In this document: piece after piece, positions 1-9,329 of the stretch | Numbering within the stretch: the stretch's first letter is position 1 | How the letters are laid out: every line of letters begins with the position of its first letter | Source of the DNA: Streptomyces cylindrosporus | GTDB taxonomy: Bacteria; Actinomycetota; Actinomycetes; Streptomycetales; Streptomycetaceae | Direction of reading: 5' to 3' | Length of the DNA: 64,000 nt | Assembly (NCBI RefSeq): GCF_022698165.1 | Contig: NZ_JALDAY010000010.1 | Span: forward strand, 186,001 to 250,000 | Made by a program: the position numbers and the translations under genes | Notes under the pieces: generated by a model | What the model was told of the DNA's origin: nothing | Databases searched by the model: none | Seen by the model: the letters and a program-made list of their open reading frames with translations, nothing else

Positions 1-1
1 C

Positions 2-949
2 GGGCGCGGGCACGACACGGTGATCGTCACCGGACCGCTCACGCCGCTGTCCGCGCCGCCCGGGACGCAGGGCGCCGCACTCGCGCCGCTCGTCGTCGAC
101 CGCACGCTCACCGACCTCGCCGACGAACCGCTGCTCACCGATCACGCCATCGGCGACCGGCGTGTACTGCCCGCCACGGCGGCGCTCGGCGCGCTGGTCC
201 ACGCCGTCGAGACGGCGACCGGTGAAGTGGTGGGCGCGGCAAGCGGGTTCAAGGTGTTCAAGGGCGTCGCCTGGGACGAGCCGGAGGGGCAGCAGCCGCA
301 GCGGCTCCGGCTGTCCATCGAGCCCGGTGCCGACGGCATCGATGTGCTCGCGTCCTCGGTCGACGCCGGCGGCCGCGGCCGGCCCGCCTACAGTGTCCGG
401 CTGACCACGGGCGACGCCGGGCCGACGCCCGTCGACCGTGCCGACCTCGCGGCCCTCGCCCGGAGCGCCGCGGGCCAGGACGCCGCACGGCTCTACCGCG
501 ACGGCACCCTCTTCCACGGGCCCTCCCTGCGCGGGCTGCGCTCCGTGCTGGTGAGCGACGAGCAGCGGCTCCTCGTACGGGCCCGGCTCGCCGACCACCG
601 GCCCGCGCTCGGCGGCTACCACGGCCGGCTGCACAGCCCCGTCCTCGCCGACCTGCTGCTGCAGGCCGTGCTGGTGTGGGTGCGCGAGCGGCGCGGGCGG
701 GCCTGCCTGCCCATGGAGATCGGGCGCCTGAACCTGTACGCGCCACTGCCCTCCGACGGCGACTTCCTGATCGCCGTGGAGGACGTACGACCCGGCCGCA
801 CCGGCGTCACCTGCACGGTCACCGCGCTCGACCCGCAGGGCCGGGTGCTCGCCGTCCTGGAGGACGTGGTCGCGGTCGAGGACGCGGAGCTGGACGCCCG
901 GTTCCGGCAGGCGGGCCGGTCGACCGCCACGGTCACGGTCACGGTCTGA
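2..949 (+). CDS. PfaA-like synthase subunit, C-terminal dehydratase end (5' truncated)
   Basis: The reading frame is open to the left edge, so this is the C-terminal end of a larger protein. A GTG lies at 20 but has no reason to be the start. The visible part is a polyketide-type dehydratase (PS-DH, double hot-dog). Counting from the GTG, the first catalytic motif is D41-H42-A-I-G-x5-P51, a variant of HxxxGxxxxP with Asp at the second Gly. The second motif is in HSPVLADLLLQA, with the usual DxxxQ. PfaA proteins end KR-DH, which fits the PfaC and PfaD homologues directly downstream. In PUFA synthases this subunit carries the KS, AT, tandem ACPs and KR, all outside the window. The reading as PfaA rests on gene order as much as on the DH fold; a modular PKS end is less likely. 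Confidence 0.75.
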   Translation, partial: GRGHDTVIVTGPLTPLSAPPGTQGAALAPLVVDRTLTDLADEPLLTDHAIGDRRVLPATAALGALVHAVETATGEVVGAASGFKVFKGVAWDEPEGQQPQRLRLSIEPGADGIDVLASSVDAGGRGRPAYSVRLTTGDAGPTPVDRADLAALARSAAGQDAARLYRDGTLFHGPSLRGLRSVLVSDEQRLLVRARLADHRPALGGYHGRLHSPVLADLLLQAVLVWVRERRGRACLPMEIGRLNLYAPLPSDGDFLIAVEDVRPGRTGVTCTVTALDPQGRVLAVLEDVVAVEDAELDARFRQAGRSTATVTVTV

Positions 950-972
950 CGACGCTCGGAGGCTGATCCGTC

Positions 973-3900
973 ATGGGCAAGTACGCGATCGTCGGACTGT
1001 CCTGCCTCTTCCCGGGGGCGGCCACGCCCGAGGCCTACTGGAACAACCTGATGGGCGGGGTGGACTCGCGCACCGAGGGCGGCGAACGGATCTTCGGGCA
1101 CGATCCGCTGGCCGGCGGCGGTGAGGGCGGCGAGGAGCGGCACCGCATCTACTGCACGCGCGGCGGCTTCGTCGAGGACGCCCCGGCACTCGATCCCGCC
1201 GGGTACGCACTGCCCGCCGACTACCTGGCCGGCCTGGACCGCTCGTTCCACTGGGCGCTCCGGGTCGCCGGGGACGCCCTGGCCGACGCGGGTGTATCCC
1301 CCGCTGCCGCGGACGGCCGGGCTGCCGGCCGGAGGACCGGTGTGGTGTTCGGGAACTACCCGTTCCCCACCCCGGCCTCCGGCCGAACAGCGGGGAAGCT
1401 GTGGGACGCCGCGGTCTCCGAGGGCCTCGCGGCGGCCGGCTTCCCCGCGGCCGGGTTGCCGTCCGGTGCGGCGGACGGTGACCCGGCCAGTGACCCGGGG
1501 GCCGCCAGGGCGGTCGCCCACAACATGTGGCCGGGCGGGCTCCCCGCCCACGTGGTCGCCGCCGCCCTCGGGCTCGGCGGCCCCCGCCACACCCTCGACG
1601 CCGCCTGCTCCTCCGCGCTCTACGCCCTCCAACTCGCCTGCGCCCAACTGGCCACCGGGCGGGCGGACTTGATGCTTGCAGGCGGGGTCTGCGCGCCCGA
1701 CCCGACCGTCATCCACCTCTCCTTCTCCGACCTGCACGCCTATCCGCCGGACGGCTTCAGCCAGCCCTTCGACGCCCGGTCCAAGGGCATCATCACCGGT
1801 CAGGGCGCCGCCATGGTCGCCCTGAAGCGGCTCGCCGACGCCCAGCGGGACGGCGACCGGGTGTACGCCGTCATCGACGCCGTCGCCCTCGGCAACGACG
1901 GCCCCGGCAAACACCTCCTCGCGCCGAACGTCACCGGCCAGCTCGCCACGTACGAACTCGCCTACCGGGACACCGACTTCACCCCGCAGGACATCCAGTA
2001 CGTCGAGTGCCACGCCACCGGTACCCCGCTCGGCGACCGCACCGAACTCGACGGCGTGGAACGGCACTTCGGGCGCGGCCCGCTGCTCGGCTCGGTCAAG
2101 GGCAACATCGGGCACCTGCTGACCGCGGCCGGCATGAGCAGCCTGGTCAAGGTGGTCCTCGCCCTCGGGCAGGGCGTGATCCCGCCGACCATCGGAGTGA
2201 CCGAGCCCCTGCCGGACACGGTCGCGGACCGGGTCGTACGGCAGCCCGTGCCCTGGCCGGCCGCGGACGGCGCACGCCGGGCAGCCGTCTCGGCGTTCGG
2301 CTTCGGCGGCACCAACGCGCACGTGGTCCTGTCGGAACCCGGCGGCCGGCAGGAGGAGCCCGCCGAGCCGTCGAAGCCCTCACCCATGGCCGTGATCGGC
2401 ATGGGCGCGCACTTCGGATCCTTCACCACCCTCGACGAGTTCGAGCGCGCCGGGTACGAAGGCACGGACGCGGTACGGGAGTTGCCGCCGCATCGCTGGC
2501 GTGGCTTCGAGACGCTGGACGGCGTCGCCGCGCCACCCGCCGCCTACATCGAGGGCTTCGAGGTCGACGCCACCTCCTACCGCATCCCGCCCAAGGACCT
2601 CGACCACTTCAACCAGCAGCACCTGCTGATGATGCGGGTCGCCGAGGAGGCGCTGAAGGACGCCGGGTACGAGCGTCCGGGGCCCGGCACGAAGGGGCGG
2701 CGCGTCGCCGTCGTGCTGGGCATGGAGATGGAGCCGAGCGCGGAGGGGCACGGCGCCCGCTACGCGCTCGGGCGCAAGCTCGCCGCCTGGTGCGCCGGGG
2801 CCGGACTCGCCCCCACGGACGAGCAGTTGGCTGCGCTCACCCGGGCCGCGCGGGACGGGATCCACGACTCCATCGAGGCCAACGAGGTCCTCAGCTACAT
2901 CGGCAACATCATGGCCGCCCGCATCTCCTCCCTGTGGAACCTCACCGGGCCCTCCTTCACCGTCTCCTCCGACAGCGCCGTCGGCGCCGACGCCCTCGAC
3001 GCCGCCCGGCTGCTGCTGCTCGACCCGAGCGTCGAGGCGGTACTGGTGGGCGCGGTCGACCTGGCGGCCGGCCCTGAGTCGACGCTGGCCAGGGCGGCAC
3101 TGTTCGCGGGTGCCGCACTGATGCCCGAGGGCCCGCTCGGTGACGGTGCCGGTGCACTTGTCGTCACCCGTCCCGGCTCGGTCCCGCCGGAGCGTACCGT
3201 GTACGCCACCGTCGACTCCCTCGCCGTCCACCACTCGCCCACGCTGGACCCGCGCCCCGACCCGGGCCTGGTCGCCGCCGCGGCCGAGGAGGCCCTCGCG
3301 GCCGCCGGAGTGACACCGGTCGAGGTCGAGCTGGTGGAGAGCGGGGCGCTGACCGACGGAGCGCTGACGGGCCTCACCCGCGTCTGGACGGGCGAGAAGC
3401 CGCTGCGCACCGCCCTCAGCTCGGTCAACTCCGCGGTGGGGGACTCCGGTTGCGCCTCCGTCCTCGCCTCCGTCATCCGCGCCGCGCTCTGCCTGCACTA
3501 CGCCTACCAGCCGGTCGCCCCCGCCGGCGTCGACGGCACCCACCTCGCCGGCTCCGCCCTCTTCCTCGCCACCGACTCACGGCCGTGGCTGCGCGAACGC
3601 CGCGAAGGCCGCCGTATCGCCTCCGTGAGCGTCACCGGGACCGCGGGCACCCACGCCCATCTGGTCCTCGGCGGCGCACAGACGCGGGGCGAGGTCGCCG
3701 CGACCGACTGGGTGCGGTCCGGGGGCAGCCTGGTCGTGCCGGTCGGCGCCGACGACATCGACACGCTGGTACGACGGCTGGGCGAACTGCGGGACGCGGT
3801 CGAGGCAGGCGGCGACTGGGCGGGGCTGGTGGAAGACCGGCCGGCCGCGCTGAAGGCCGTACTCGTCGCGGACGATCCGGCAGGCCTGATACGGCAGTTG

Positions 3901-6900
3901 GAGCAGGCGGCGAAGGATCTGCCCGGGGTGTACCGGGCGGGCGGGGAGTGGACCTCGCCGTCCGGGAGCTGCTTCGCGGCGCGGCCCGTGGGCGGCCCCG
4001 GCACGAAGACGGCACTCGTCTACCCCGGCGCCTTCAACTCGTACCTGGGACTGGGCCGTTCGCTCTTCCGGGCCTTCCCCGGGCTCCTCCCACGCTTCGA
4101 GACACAGGCCGAACTGCCTGCCGAGATGCTGCGCTCGCACGCCCTCTACCCGCGCGCCCTCCGACCGATCGACCGGCGTGAACTGATGCGCCGCGAGGCC
4201 GAGTTGATCGACGACATCCCGTTGATGCTGGCGGTCGGCACGAGCTACGCGCTGCTCTCCACCGACCTGGTGCGGGAGGTGCTCGGGGTGCCGGTGCACG
4301 GGGCGTTCGGGTACAGCCTCGGTGAGAGCAGCATGCTGTTCGCGACCGGGGGGTGGGTGAAGGAGGCCCGGGCGACGACGAAGATCGACGCGTCGCCGCT
4401 GTTCGTGGACCGGCTGCGCGGCCGCAAGAAGACGGTGCGCGGGCTTTGGGGCCTCGGGGACGACGTGCCCGACCAGGACGTGTGGGCGACGTATGTCGTG
4501 CTGGCGCCGGCGGCGGAGGTGCGTGCGGCGGTCGCGGGCTACGACCGCGTGTACATCACGCACGTCAACACGCCGGCCGAGGTGGTCGTGGCCGGGGACC
4601 CGGCGCAGTGCCGGGAACTGATCGACGGGCTCGGCTGCCAGAGTGCGCGCTCGCCCGCCAACCACGTGATGCACTGCCCGGTGGTGGACGGGGTGCTGCC
4701 GGAGCTGGCCGACCTGAACCGCTACCCGACGGGTGACGTCGGTGACCTCGTCCTCTACAGCAGCCGCCACTACGCGCCCGTCGGCGCCCTCGACCAGGAC
4801 GTCGTGGCCCACAACATCGCGGTCACGCTCCGCGAGACGGTGGACTTCCCGCGGCTCGTGCGACGGGCGTACGAGGACGGCTTCCGCTGCTTCATCGAGG
4901 TCGGCCCGTCCAGCACCTGCACCCGCTGGATCCACGAGACCCTGGGGAACGACCCGCACATCTCGGTCCCCGTCGACCGCCGCGGAGCCCGGGGCGCCAC
5001 GGACACAGCCCGCCTGGTGGCCCGCCTCGCGGCCCACGCGATCCCGGTCGACCTCACCCCGTTCCGCCCCCGCACCACGCCCGAACCCCGCCCGATCGGC
5101 CGCCGAACCTTCGAGGTGGGAGGCACACCGGTCACACCACTGGTGACGGCGGCGGCGACACCGGTGCTGGAGGGGGTACGACGGCTGCCTGAGCCGGCGG
5201 TCGTGGCGACGGGGGTGTCGCGCGAGTCGGAGATCGTGGCGACGGCGGTTTCGTCCGAGCTGGCCATCGTGGCGACGGCGGTTTCGTCCGAGTCGGCCAT
5301 CGCGGCGACGGCGGCTTCGCCCGAGCAGGCACGTGAGGCGGAGGCGGCAGGGGCAGAGCGGAAGCCGACGATGCCCGCGACGTCGTCGTCCGGGCGTGTG
5401 CCGCTGACGGCGGGAACACGGGCATCCGGGCGGGCGCTGGTGACGGCTGCGACGGCGTCGTCCGAGGAGGCGCCCGTGTCGGCGGGGACTCCGGCATCCG
5501 GGCGGGCGCCAGTGACGGCGGGAGCACCGGCGTCCGAGGCGGTGTCGGCGGCGGCCGAAACAACGCCGTCCGAGCCGGTACGGATGCTGCCGGCGACCGC
5601 GCCTGTCGAGCCGGTGCGGATGTTCCCGGCAACCGTCCCTGCCGAGCCGGTCCCAGCGGTCCCGGTGACGGCGGCATCGCAGCCGAGCCCGGCGCTCACC
5701 ACGGCCGCCGCGGCATCCGGCGCCGCGCCTCCCGCCCCGGCCCCACACCACGCACCGCCGACCACGACTGACCCGGGCCTGCGGCCCTCGCCCGCTCTTG
5801 GCGCAACGCGCCTGCCTGGGGCCGGTCCGTCTTCCGCGGTCGGCGAGGGTTCGCGGCGCTCGACTGATGAGGGTCCGACTTCCGCTGCGGGCGAGGGTTC
5901 GCCGCGCTCGACTGATGCGGGTCTGCCTTCCTCCGTGGGCGAGGGTTCGCAGTTCCCGACCGATGCTGCTCCGACTTCCGCCGCGGGCGAGGGTTCCCGG
6001 CGCCCGGCCGAAGCTGGTCCGACTTCCGCCGCGGGCAAGGGTTCGCGGCCCCCGGCCGATGCCGGCCCGACTCCTGCCGTTGGCAGCGGTTGGCGGCCCC
6101 CGGCCCCGTCGGATTCGCACACCCCTGCCGACCCCGGCCTGCCAGCCGCACTCGCCCAGGACCGGCGCTCCCCGACCCCGTCCGGCCTGCCGACCGCGAC
6201 CGCCCCCGGCCCCCGACCCGAGCCGCCCCCGCCCCCCTCGTCACCCCCCGTCCCGGTGACCGCCGGGGCCCCCGACCAAGCCCCGGAACCCCCTGTCGAG
6301 GGATTCCACGCCACGGAATGGGACACCGCGATGCCGACCCGCCCAGACGGTCCGCCCGTACCCGCGCTCTCGCTGGAGCGGGACCCGATCACGATGCTCC
6401 CCGCCGACGCGGTCCCGGCACCGTCCCTCGGCGCCGTGCCCCCGCAGGCCGCGCCCGCGGACGTACCCGCCGATGTGCCGCCCCTCCCCGCCATCTTCGG
6501 CGCCCCGCTCCCCGTACCGCCGAAGCCGGACCACCCCACGGACGACCGCGCCGCCACACTCGCCCTCGTACGCAGCCTGCGCGCCGAGATCCTGGAGGCA
6601 CACCAGGAAGTCCTCGACGCCCAGAGGGAGTTGCGCGAAGAACTGACGGCACTGCTCTCCACATCGCCGACTCCCCAACCACCCGCACCCGCCCAGTCAC
6701 CTTTGCCCACCCAGCCCCCCGCGCTCGCCCAACCGCCCACGTCCACTCAACCGTCCACGTCCACCCCCCAGCCACCCGCACCCGCCCAGCCACCCACCCC
6801 TCTTCAGCCCCCCACCACCCCGCAATCACTCCCGCCCTCCCCGAAATCACCCCCGCCCTCCCCACAATCACCCCCCACCACCCCCCACCCCCCAAAACCC

Positions 6901-9294
6901 GAAGGCGTCGTCTGGGACGAGCGCGACCTGCTCGAGTTCGCCGTCGGCAAGGTCGGTAACGTCTTCGGCCCCCGTTTCGCCCGCATCGACGGCTACGACC
7001 GCCGCGTCCGACTCCCCGCCCCGCCCTACCTCTTCGCCACCCGCGTCACCCAACTCGACGCCGAACCCGGCGAGTTCCGGCCCTCCTTCATCCGTACCGA
7101 GTACGACGTCCCGGAGGACGCCTGGTACGCCGTCGACGGACAGGTCCCGCCCGCCGTCACCATCGAGGCCGGCCAGTGCGACCTGCTGCTCATCAGTTAT
7201 CTCGGCGCCGACTTCACCAACCGCGGTCAGCGCGTGTACCGGCTCCTGGACAGCAGCCTGAGCTTCGTCGGCGACCTGCCCCGCACCGGTCAGACCCTGC
7301 GCTACGACATCTGGATCGACCAGTTCGTCCGCCAGGGCGACACCCTGCTCTTCTTCTTCCACTACGACTGCTACGCCGACGGCGAGCTCATCCTCAAGCT
7401 CAACAACGCCTGCGCGGGCTTCTTCACCGACGAGGAGCTGGAGAGTTCGCCCGGGTTGGTGCAGGGGAAGGTGGCCGGCAAGGTCAAGTCCCAGGTCGAC
7501 AGCGGGCGTTCAGGGTTCAAGCCGCTTGCCGTCACTCACCGCGCCTCCCTCTCCGCCGCCGACCTCGACGCCCTCGGGGAGGGCCGGATCGCCGACGTCT
7601 TCGGGCCCGGCCACCGCCAGCCCCCCGGCTGCAACACCTCCCTGCGCCTGCCCACCCGCCCCCTCCTCATGGCCGACGAGGTCACTCTCCTCGACCGCAA
7701 GGGCGGCAGCCACGGGCTCGGCAGGATCGAGGCCGTGAAGGAACTCGTCCCGGATGCCTGGTACTTCACCAGTCACTTCCCCGACGACCCGGTGCTGGCA
7801 GGGTCGTTGGTGGCGGAAGGCGCCGTACAACTGCTGGAGCTCTACGCCCTCTCCCTCGGGCTCCACCTCACCCTCCCCGACGCCCGCTTCCAGCCCGTCC
7901 CGGGCCTGCGGACCGAGGTGAAGGTGCGCGGGCAGATCACACCCCGCAACGCCCGCATCGAATACCGCATCGACATCACGGAGTTGACGCTCCTGCCGCG
8001 CCCGTCGCTCGTCGCCGACGTCGTCGTGCTGCGCGACGGCACGCCCTCCATCGGCGTCACCGGCCTCGGCATCCGGCTGCGCGAGAAGCCCGGCACCCCG
8101 TACCGCCCGGAGACCGCCGGTACCGTCCCGCACTTCCTCGGGCGGCTCTCCCCGGCGACCGGCGAGCCCGCCCTGCTCAACGAGTTCCACATGGCGCATG
8201 CCGCGAAGGGGGACCTCGCCGTCGCCATGGGGCCGGAGTTCGAGGTGTACGCCGACAGCCGGGCTCCTTACATCCCCAACGGCGACTTCCTCTTCGTCGA
8301 CCGGGTGATGAAGCTGGAGGGCACCCGCGGCACGCTCAAGCGCGGGGCCGTGATGGTGACCGAGTACGACGCGCCCGAGGACGCCTGGTACTACGCCGAC
8401 AACGGACACCCGTACATGCCCAACTGCGTCTACATGGAGTCCAGCCTCCAGGCGGCCATCCTCCTCGGCTACTACCTCGGCGCCACCCTGCCCTTCCCGG
8501 AGGAGCAGTTCAGCATCCGCAACCTCGACGGCCGCGCCACCCTCGTCAAGGACGTCGACCTGCGCGGGAAGACCGTCCAGCACCGGTCCACGCTGCTGTC
8601 CAGCGACCGGATGCCCGGTTCGATCCTGCAGAACTTCTTCTACGAACTCTCCTGCGACGGCGAGGTCTTCTACACCGGCGAGTCCCTCTTCGGCTACTTC
8701 AACGAGAAGGCCCTCGCCCACCAGGTCGGCCTGGACAAGGGACAGCACGTACTGCCGTGGCTGGACACGCAGGCCGCCAGGCCGGCCGGGACCCGCCGTG
8801 TCGACCTGCGGGAGTACCGGGCCGCCGAGGCCACCCGCGGCGGCCCACGCCTGGCCGGCGGGCACCTCGACCTCGTCGAGTGGCTGGACGTGCTGCCGGG
8901 CGGCGGCGAGCACGGACAGGGGTACCTGCGCGGTCACCGTTCCATCCGGCCCGACGAGTGGTACTTCTCCTGCCACTTCCACCGCGACCCGGTGATGCCC
9001 GGCTCCCTCGGCGTCGAGGCGCTGCTGCAGGGCATGCAGGTGTACGCCGTCGAGACCGGCCTCACCGACGGGCTGCGCAACCCGCGGTTCGCGCTGAGCA
9101 GCGGCACCGAGACGAAGTGGACGTACCGCGGCCAGATCCTGCGCACCGACCCCGACATGGAGTTCGACGTCCACGTCAAGGAGGTCCGCCGCGAACCCGG
9201 CCGGATCGTCCTGCTCGGCGACGCCCACGTCTGGAAGTCGACCCTGCGGATCTACCGCCTGGAAGACCTCGGCATCGAGATCCACCACGACTAG
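973..9294 (+). CDS. pfaC: PfaC-type PUFA synthase: KS-CLF-AT-linker-DH-DH
   Basis: A 2773-residue iterative fatty-acid/polyketide synthase subunit. Residues ~1-456 are a KS with active-site C212 (DAACSSA), HATGT and NIGH motifs. Residues ~470-900 are a second KS fold whose nucleophile position reads SSDSAVGA, so Cys is replaced as in chain-length factors. Residues ~1010-1365 form an AT-like domain with GYSLGE (S1115). Residues ~1366-1975 are a Pro/Ala/Thr linker that includes 16-residue repeats and a Leu/Glu-rich helix (~1865-1897). Residues ~1976-2773 are four FabA-like hot-dog folds in two pairs, with catalytic-type His at H2268 (HFPDDPVLAGS) and H2668 (HFHRDPVMPGS). GGAGG lies 10 nt before the ATG. 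KS-CLF-DH-DH is PfaC; the inserted AT resembles the PfaB activity. The product chain cannot be read from sequence. Confidence 0.9.
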   Translation: MGKYAIVGLSCLFPGAATPEAYWNNLMGGVDSRTEGGERIFGHDPLAGGGEGGEERHRIYCTRGGFVEDAPALDPAGYALPADYLAGLDRSFHWALRVAGDALADAGVSPAAADGRAAGRRTGVVFGNYPFPTPASGRTAGKLWDAAVSEGLAAAGFPAAGLPSGAADGDPASDPGAARAVAHNMWPGGLPAHVVAAALGLGGPRHTLDAACSSALYALQLACAQLATGRADLMLAGGVCAPDPTVIHLSFSDLHAYPPDGFSQPFDARSKGIITGQGAAMVALKRLADAQRDGDRVYAVIDAVALGNDGPGKHLLAPNVTGQLATYELAYRDTDFTPQDIQYVECHATGTPLGDRTELDGVERHFGRGPLLGSVKGNIGHLLTAAGMSSLVKVVLALGQGVIPPTIGVTEPLPDTVADRVVRQPVPWPAADGARRAAVSAFGFGGTNAHVVLSEPGGRQEEPAEPSKPSPMAVIGMGAHFGSFTTLDEFERAGYEGTDAVRELPPHRWRGFETLDGVAAPPAAYIEGFEVDATSYRIPPKDLDHFNQQHLLMMRVAEEALKDAGYERPGPGTKGRRVAVVLGMEMEPSAEGHGARYALGRKLAAWCAGAGLAPTDEQLAALTRAARDGIHDSIEANEVLSYIGNIMAARISSLWNLTGPSFTVSSDSAVGADALDAARLLLLDPSVEAVLVGAVDLAAGPESTLARAALFAGAALMPEGPLGDGAGALVVTRPGSVPPERTVYATVDSLAVHHSPTLDPRPDPGLVAAAAEEALAAAGVTPVEVELVESGALTDGALTGLTRVWTGEKPLRTALSSVNSAVGDSGCASVLASVIRAALCLHYAYQPVAPAGVDGTHLAGSALFLATDSRPWLRERREGRRIASVSVTGTAGTHAHLVLGGAQTRGEVAATDWVRSGGSLVVPVGADDIDTLVRRLGELRDAVEAGGDWAGLVEDRPAALKAVLVADDPAGLIRQLEQAAKDLPGVYRAGGEWTSPSGSCFAARPVGGPGTKTALVYPGAFNSYLGLGRSLFRAFPGLLPRFETQAELPAEMLRSHALYPRALRPIDRRELMRREAELIDDIPLMLAVGTSYALLSTDLVREVLGVPVHGAFGYSLGESSMLFATGGWVKEARATTKIDASPLFVDRLRGRKKTVRGLWGLGDDVPDQDVWATYVVLAPAAEVRAAVAGYDRVYITHVNTPAEVVVAGDPAQCRELIDGLGCQSARSPANHVMHCPVVDGVLPELADLNRYPTGDVGDLVLYSSRHYAPVGALDQDVVAHNIAVTLRETVDFPRLVRRAYEDGFRCFIEVGPSSTCTRWIHETLGNDPHISVPVDRRGARGATDTARLVARLAAHAIPVDLTPFRPRTTPEPRPIGRRTFEVGGTPVTPLVTAAATPVLEGVRRLPEPAVVATGVSRESEIVATAVSSELAIVATAVSSESAIAATAASPEQAREAEAAGAERKPTMPATSSSGRVPLTAGTRASGRALVTAATASSEEAPVSAGTPASGRAPVTAGAPASEAVSAAAETTPSEPVRMLPATAPVEPVRMFPATVPAEPVPAVPVTAASQPSPALTTAAAASGAAPPAPAPHHAPPTTTDPGLRPSPALGATRLPGAGPSSAVGEGSRRSTDEGPTSAAGEGSPRSTDAGLPSSVGEGSQFPTDAAPTSAAGEGSRRPAEAGPTSAAGKGSRPPADAGPTPAVGSGWRPPAPSDSHTPADPGLPAALAQDRRSPTPSGLPTATAPGPRPEPPPPPSSPPVPVTAGAPDQAPEPPVEGFHATEWDTAMPTRPDGPPVPALSLERDPITMLPADAVPAPSLGAVPPQAAPADVPADVPPLPAIFGAPLPVPPKPDHPTDDRAATLALVRSLRAEILEAHQEVLDAQRELREELTALLSTSPTPQPPAPAQSPLPTQPPALAQPPTSTQPSTSTPQPPAPAQPPTPLQPPTTPQSLPPSPKSPPPSPQSPPTTPHPPKPEGVVWDERDLLEFAVGKVGNVFGPRFARIDGYDRRVRLPAPPYLFATRVTQLDAEPGEFRPSFIRTEYDVPEDAWYAVDGQVPPAVTIEAGQCDLLLISYLGADFTNRGQRVYRLLDSSLSFVGDLPRTGQTLRYDIWIDQFVRQGDTLLFFFHYDCYADGELILKLNNACAGFFTDEELESSPGLVQGKVAGKVKSQVDSGRSGFKPLAVTHRASLSAADLDALGEGRIADVFGPGHRQPPGCNTSLRLPTRPLLMADEVTLLDRKGGSHGLGRIEAVKELVPDAWYFTSHFPDDPVLAGSLVAEGAVQLLELYALSLGLHLTLPDARFQPVPGLRTEVKVRGQITPRNARIEYRIDITELTLLPRPSLVADVVVLRDGTPSIGVTGLGIRLREKPGTPYRPETAGTVPHFLGRLSPATGEPALLNEFHMAHAAKGDLAVAMGPEFEVYADSRAPYIPNGDFLFVDRVMKLEGTRGTLKRGAVMVTEYDAPEDAWYYADNGHPYMPNCVYMESSLQAAILLGYYLGATLPFPEEQFSIRNLDGRATLVKDVDLRGKTVQHRSTLLSSDRMPGSILQNFFYELSCDGEVFYTGESLFGYFNEKALAHQVGLDKGQHVLPWLDTQAARPAGTRRVDLREYRAAEATRGGPRLAGGHLDLVEWLDVLPGGGEHGQGYLRGHRSIRPDEWYFSCHFHRDPVMPGSLGVEALLQGMQVYAVETGLTDGLRNPRFALSSGTETKWTYRGQILRTDPDMEFDVHVKEVRREPGRIVLLGDAHVWKSTLRIYRLEDLGIEIHHD
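5824..6111 (+). repeat. 48-bp in-frame tandem repeat in the PfaC linker (six units)
   Basis: Six units of exactly 48 bp begin at 5824, 5872, 5920, 5968, 6016 and 6064. Each encodes a 16-residue motif of the type GPTSAAGEGSRRPADA; the last is degenerate. A shorter 39-bp repeat (ATAVSSE) lies near 5230-5310 and a Pro/Gln/Ser-rich stretch at 6670-6900. They form the flexible tether between the AT and dehydratase halves. Confidence 0.9.
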
Positions 9295-9329
9295 GAGCTG
9301 TCCGGGCGAGGACTGAGGAGAAGCAACTG

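Noticed and set aside
616..2322. Long minus-strand open frame opposite pfaA/pfaC
   Set aside because: GC-rich DNA opens the antisense frames; the + strand has clear KS and DH motifs.
5824..6111. CRISPR array
   Set aside because: Units are contiguous, coding and in frame, with no unique spacers.
3577..6120. Minus-strand 847-codon frame opposite pfaC
   Set aside because: Low-complexity Arg-rich shadow of the coding strand; no domain.
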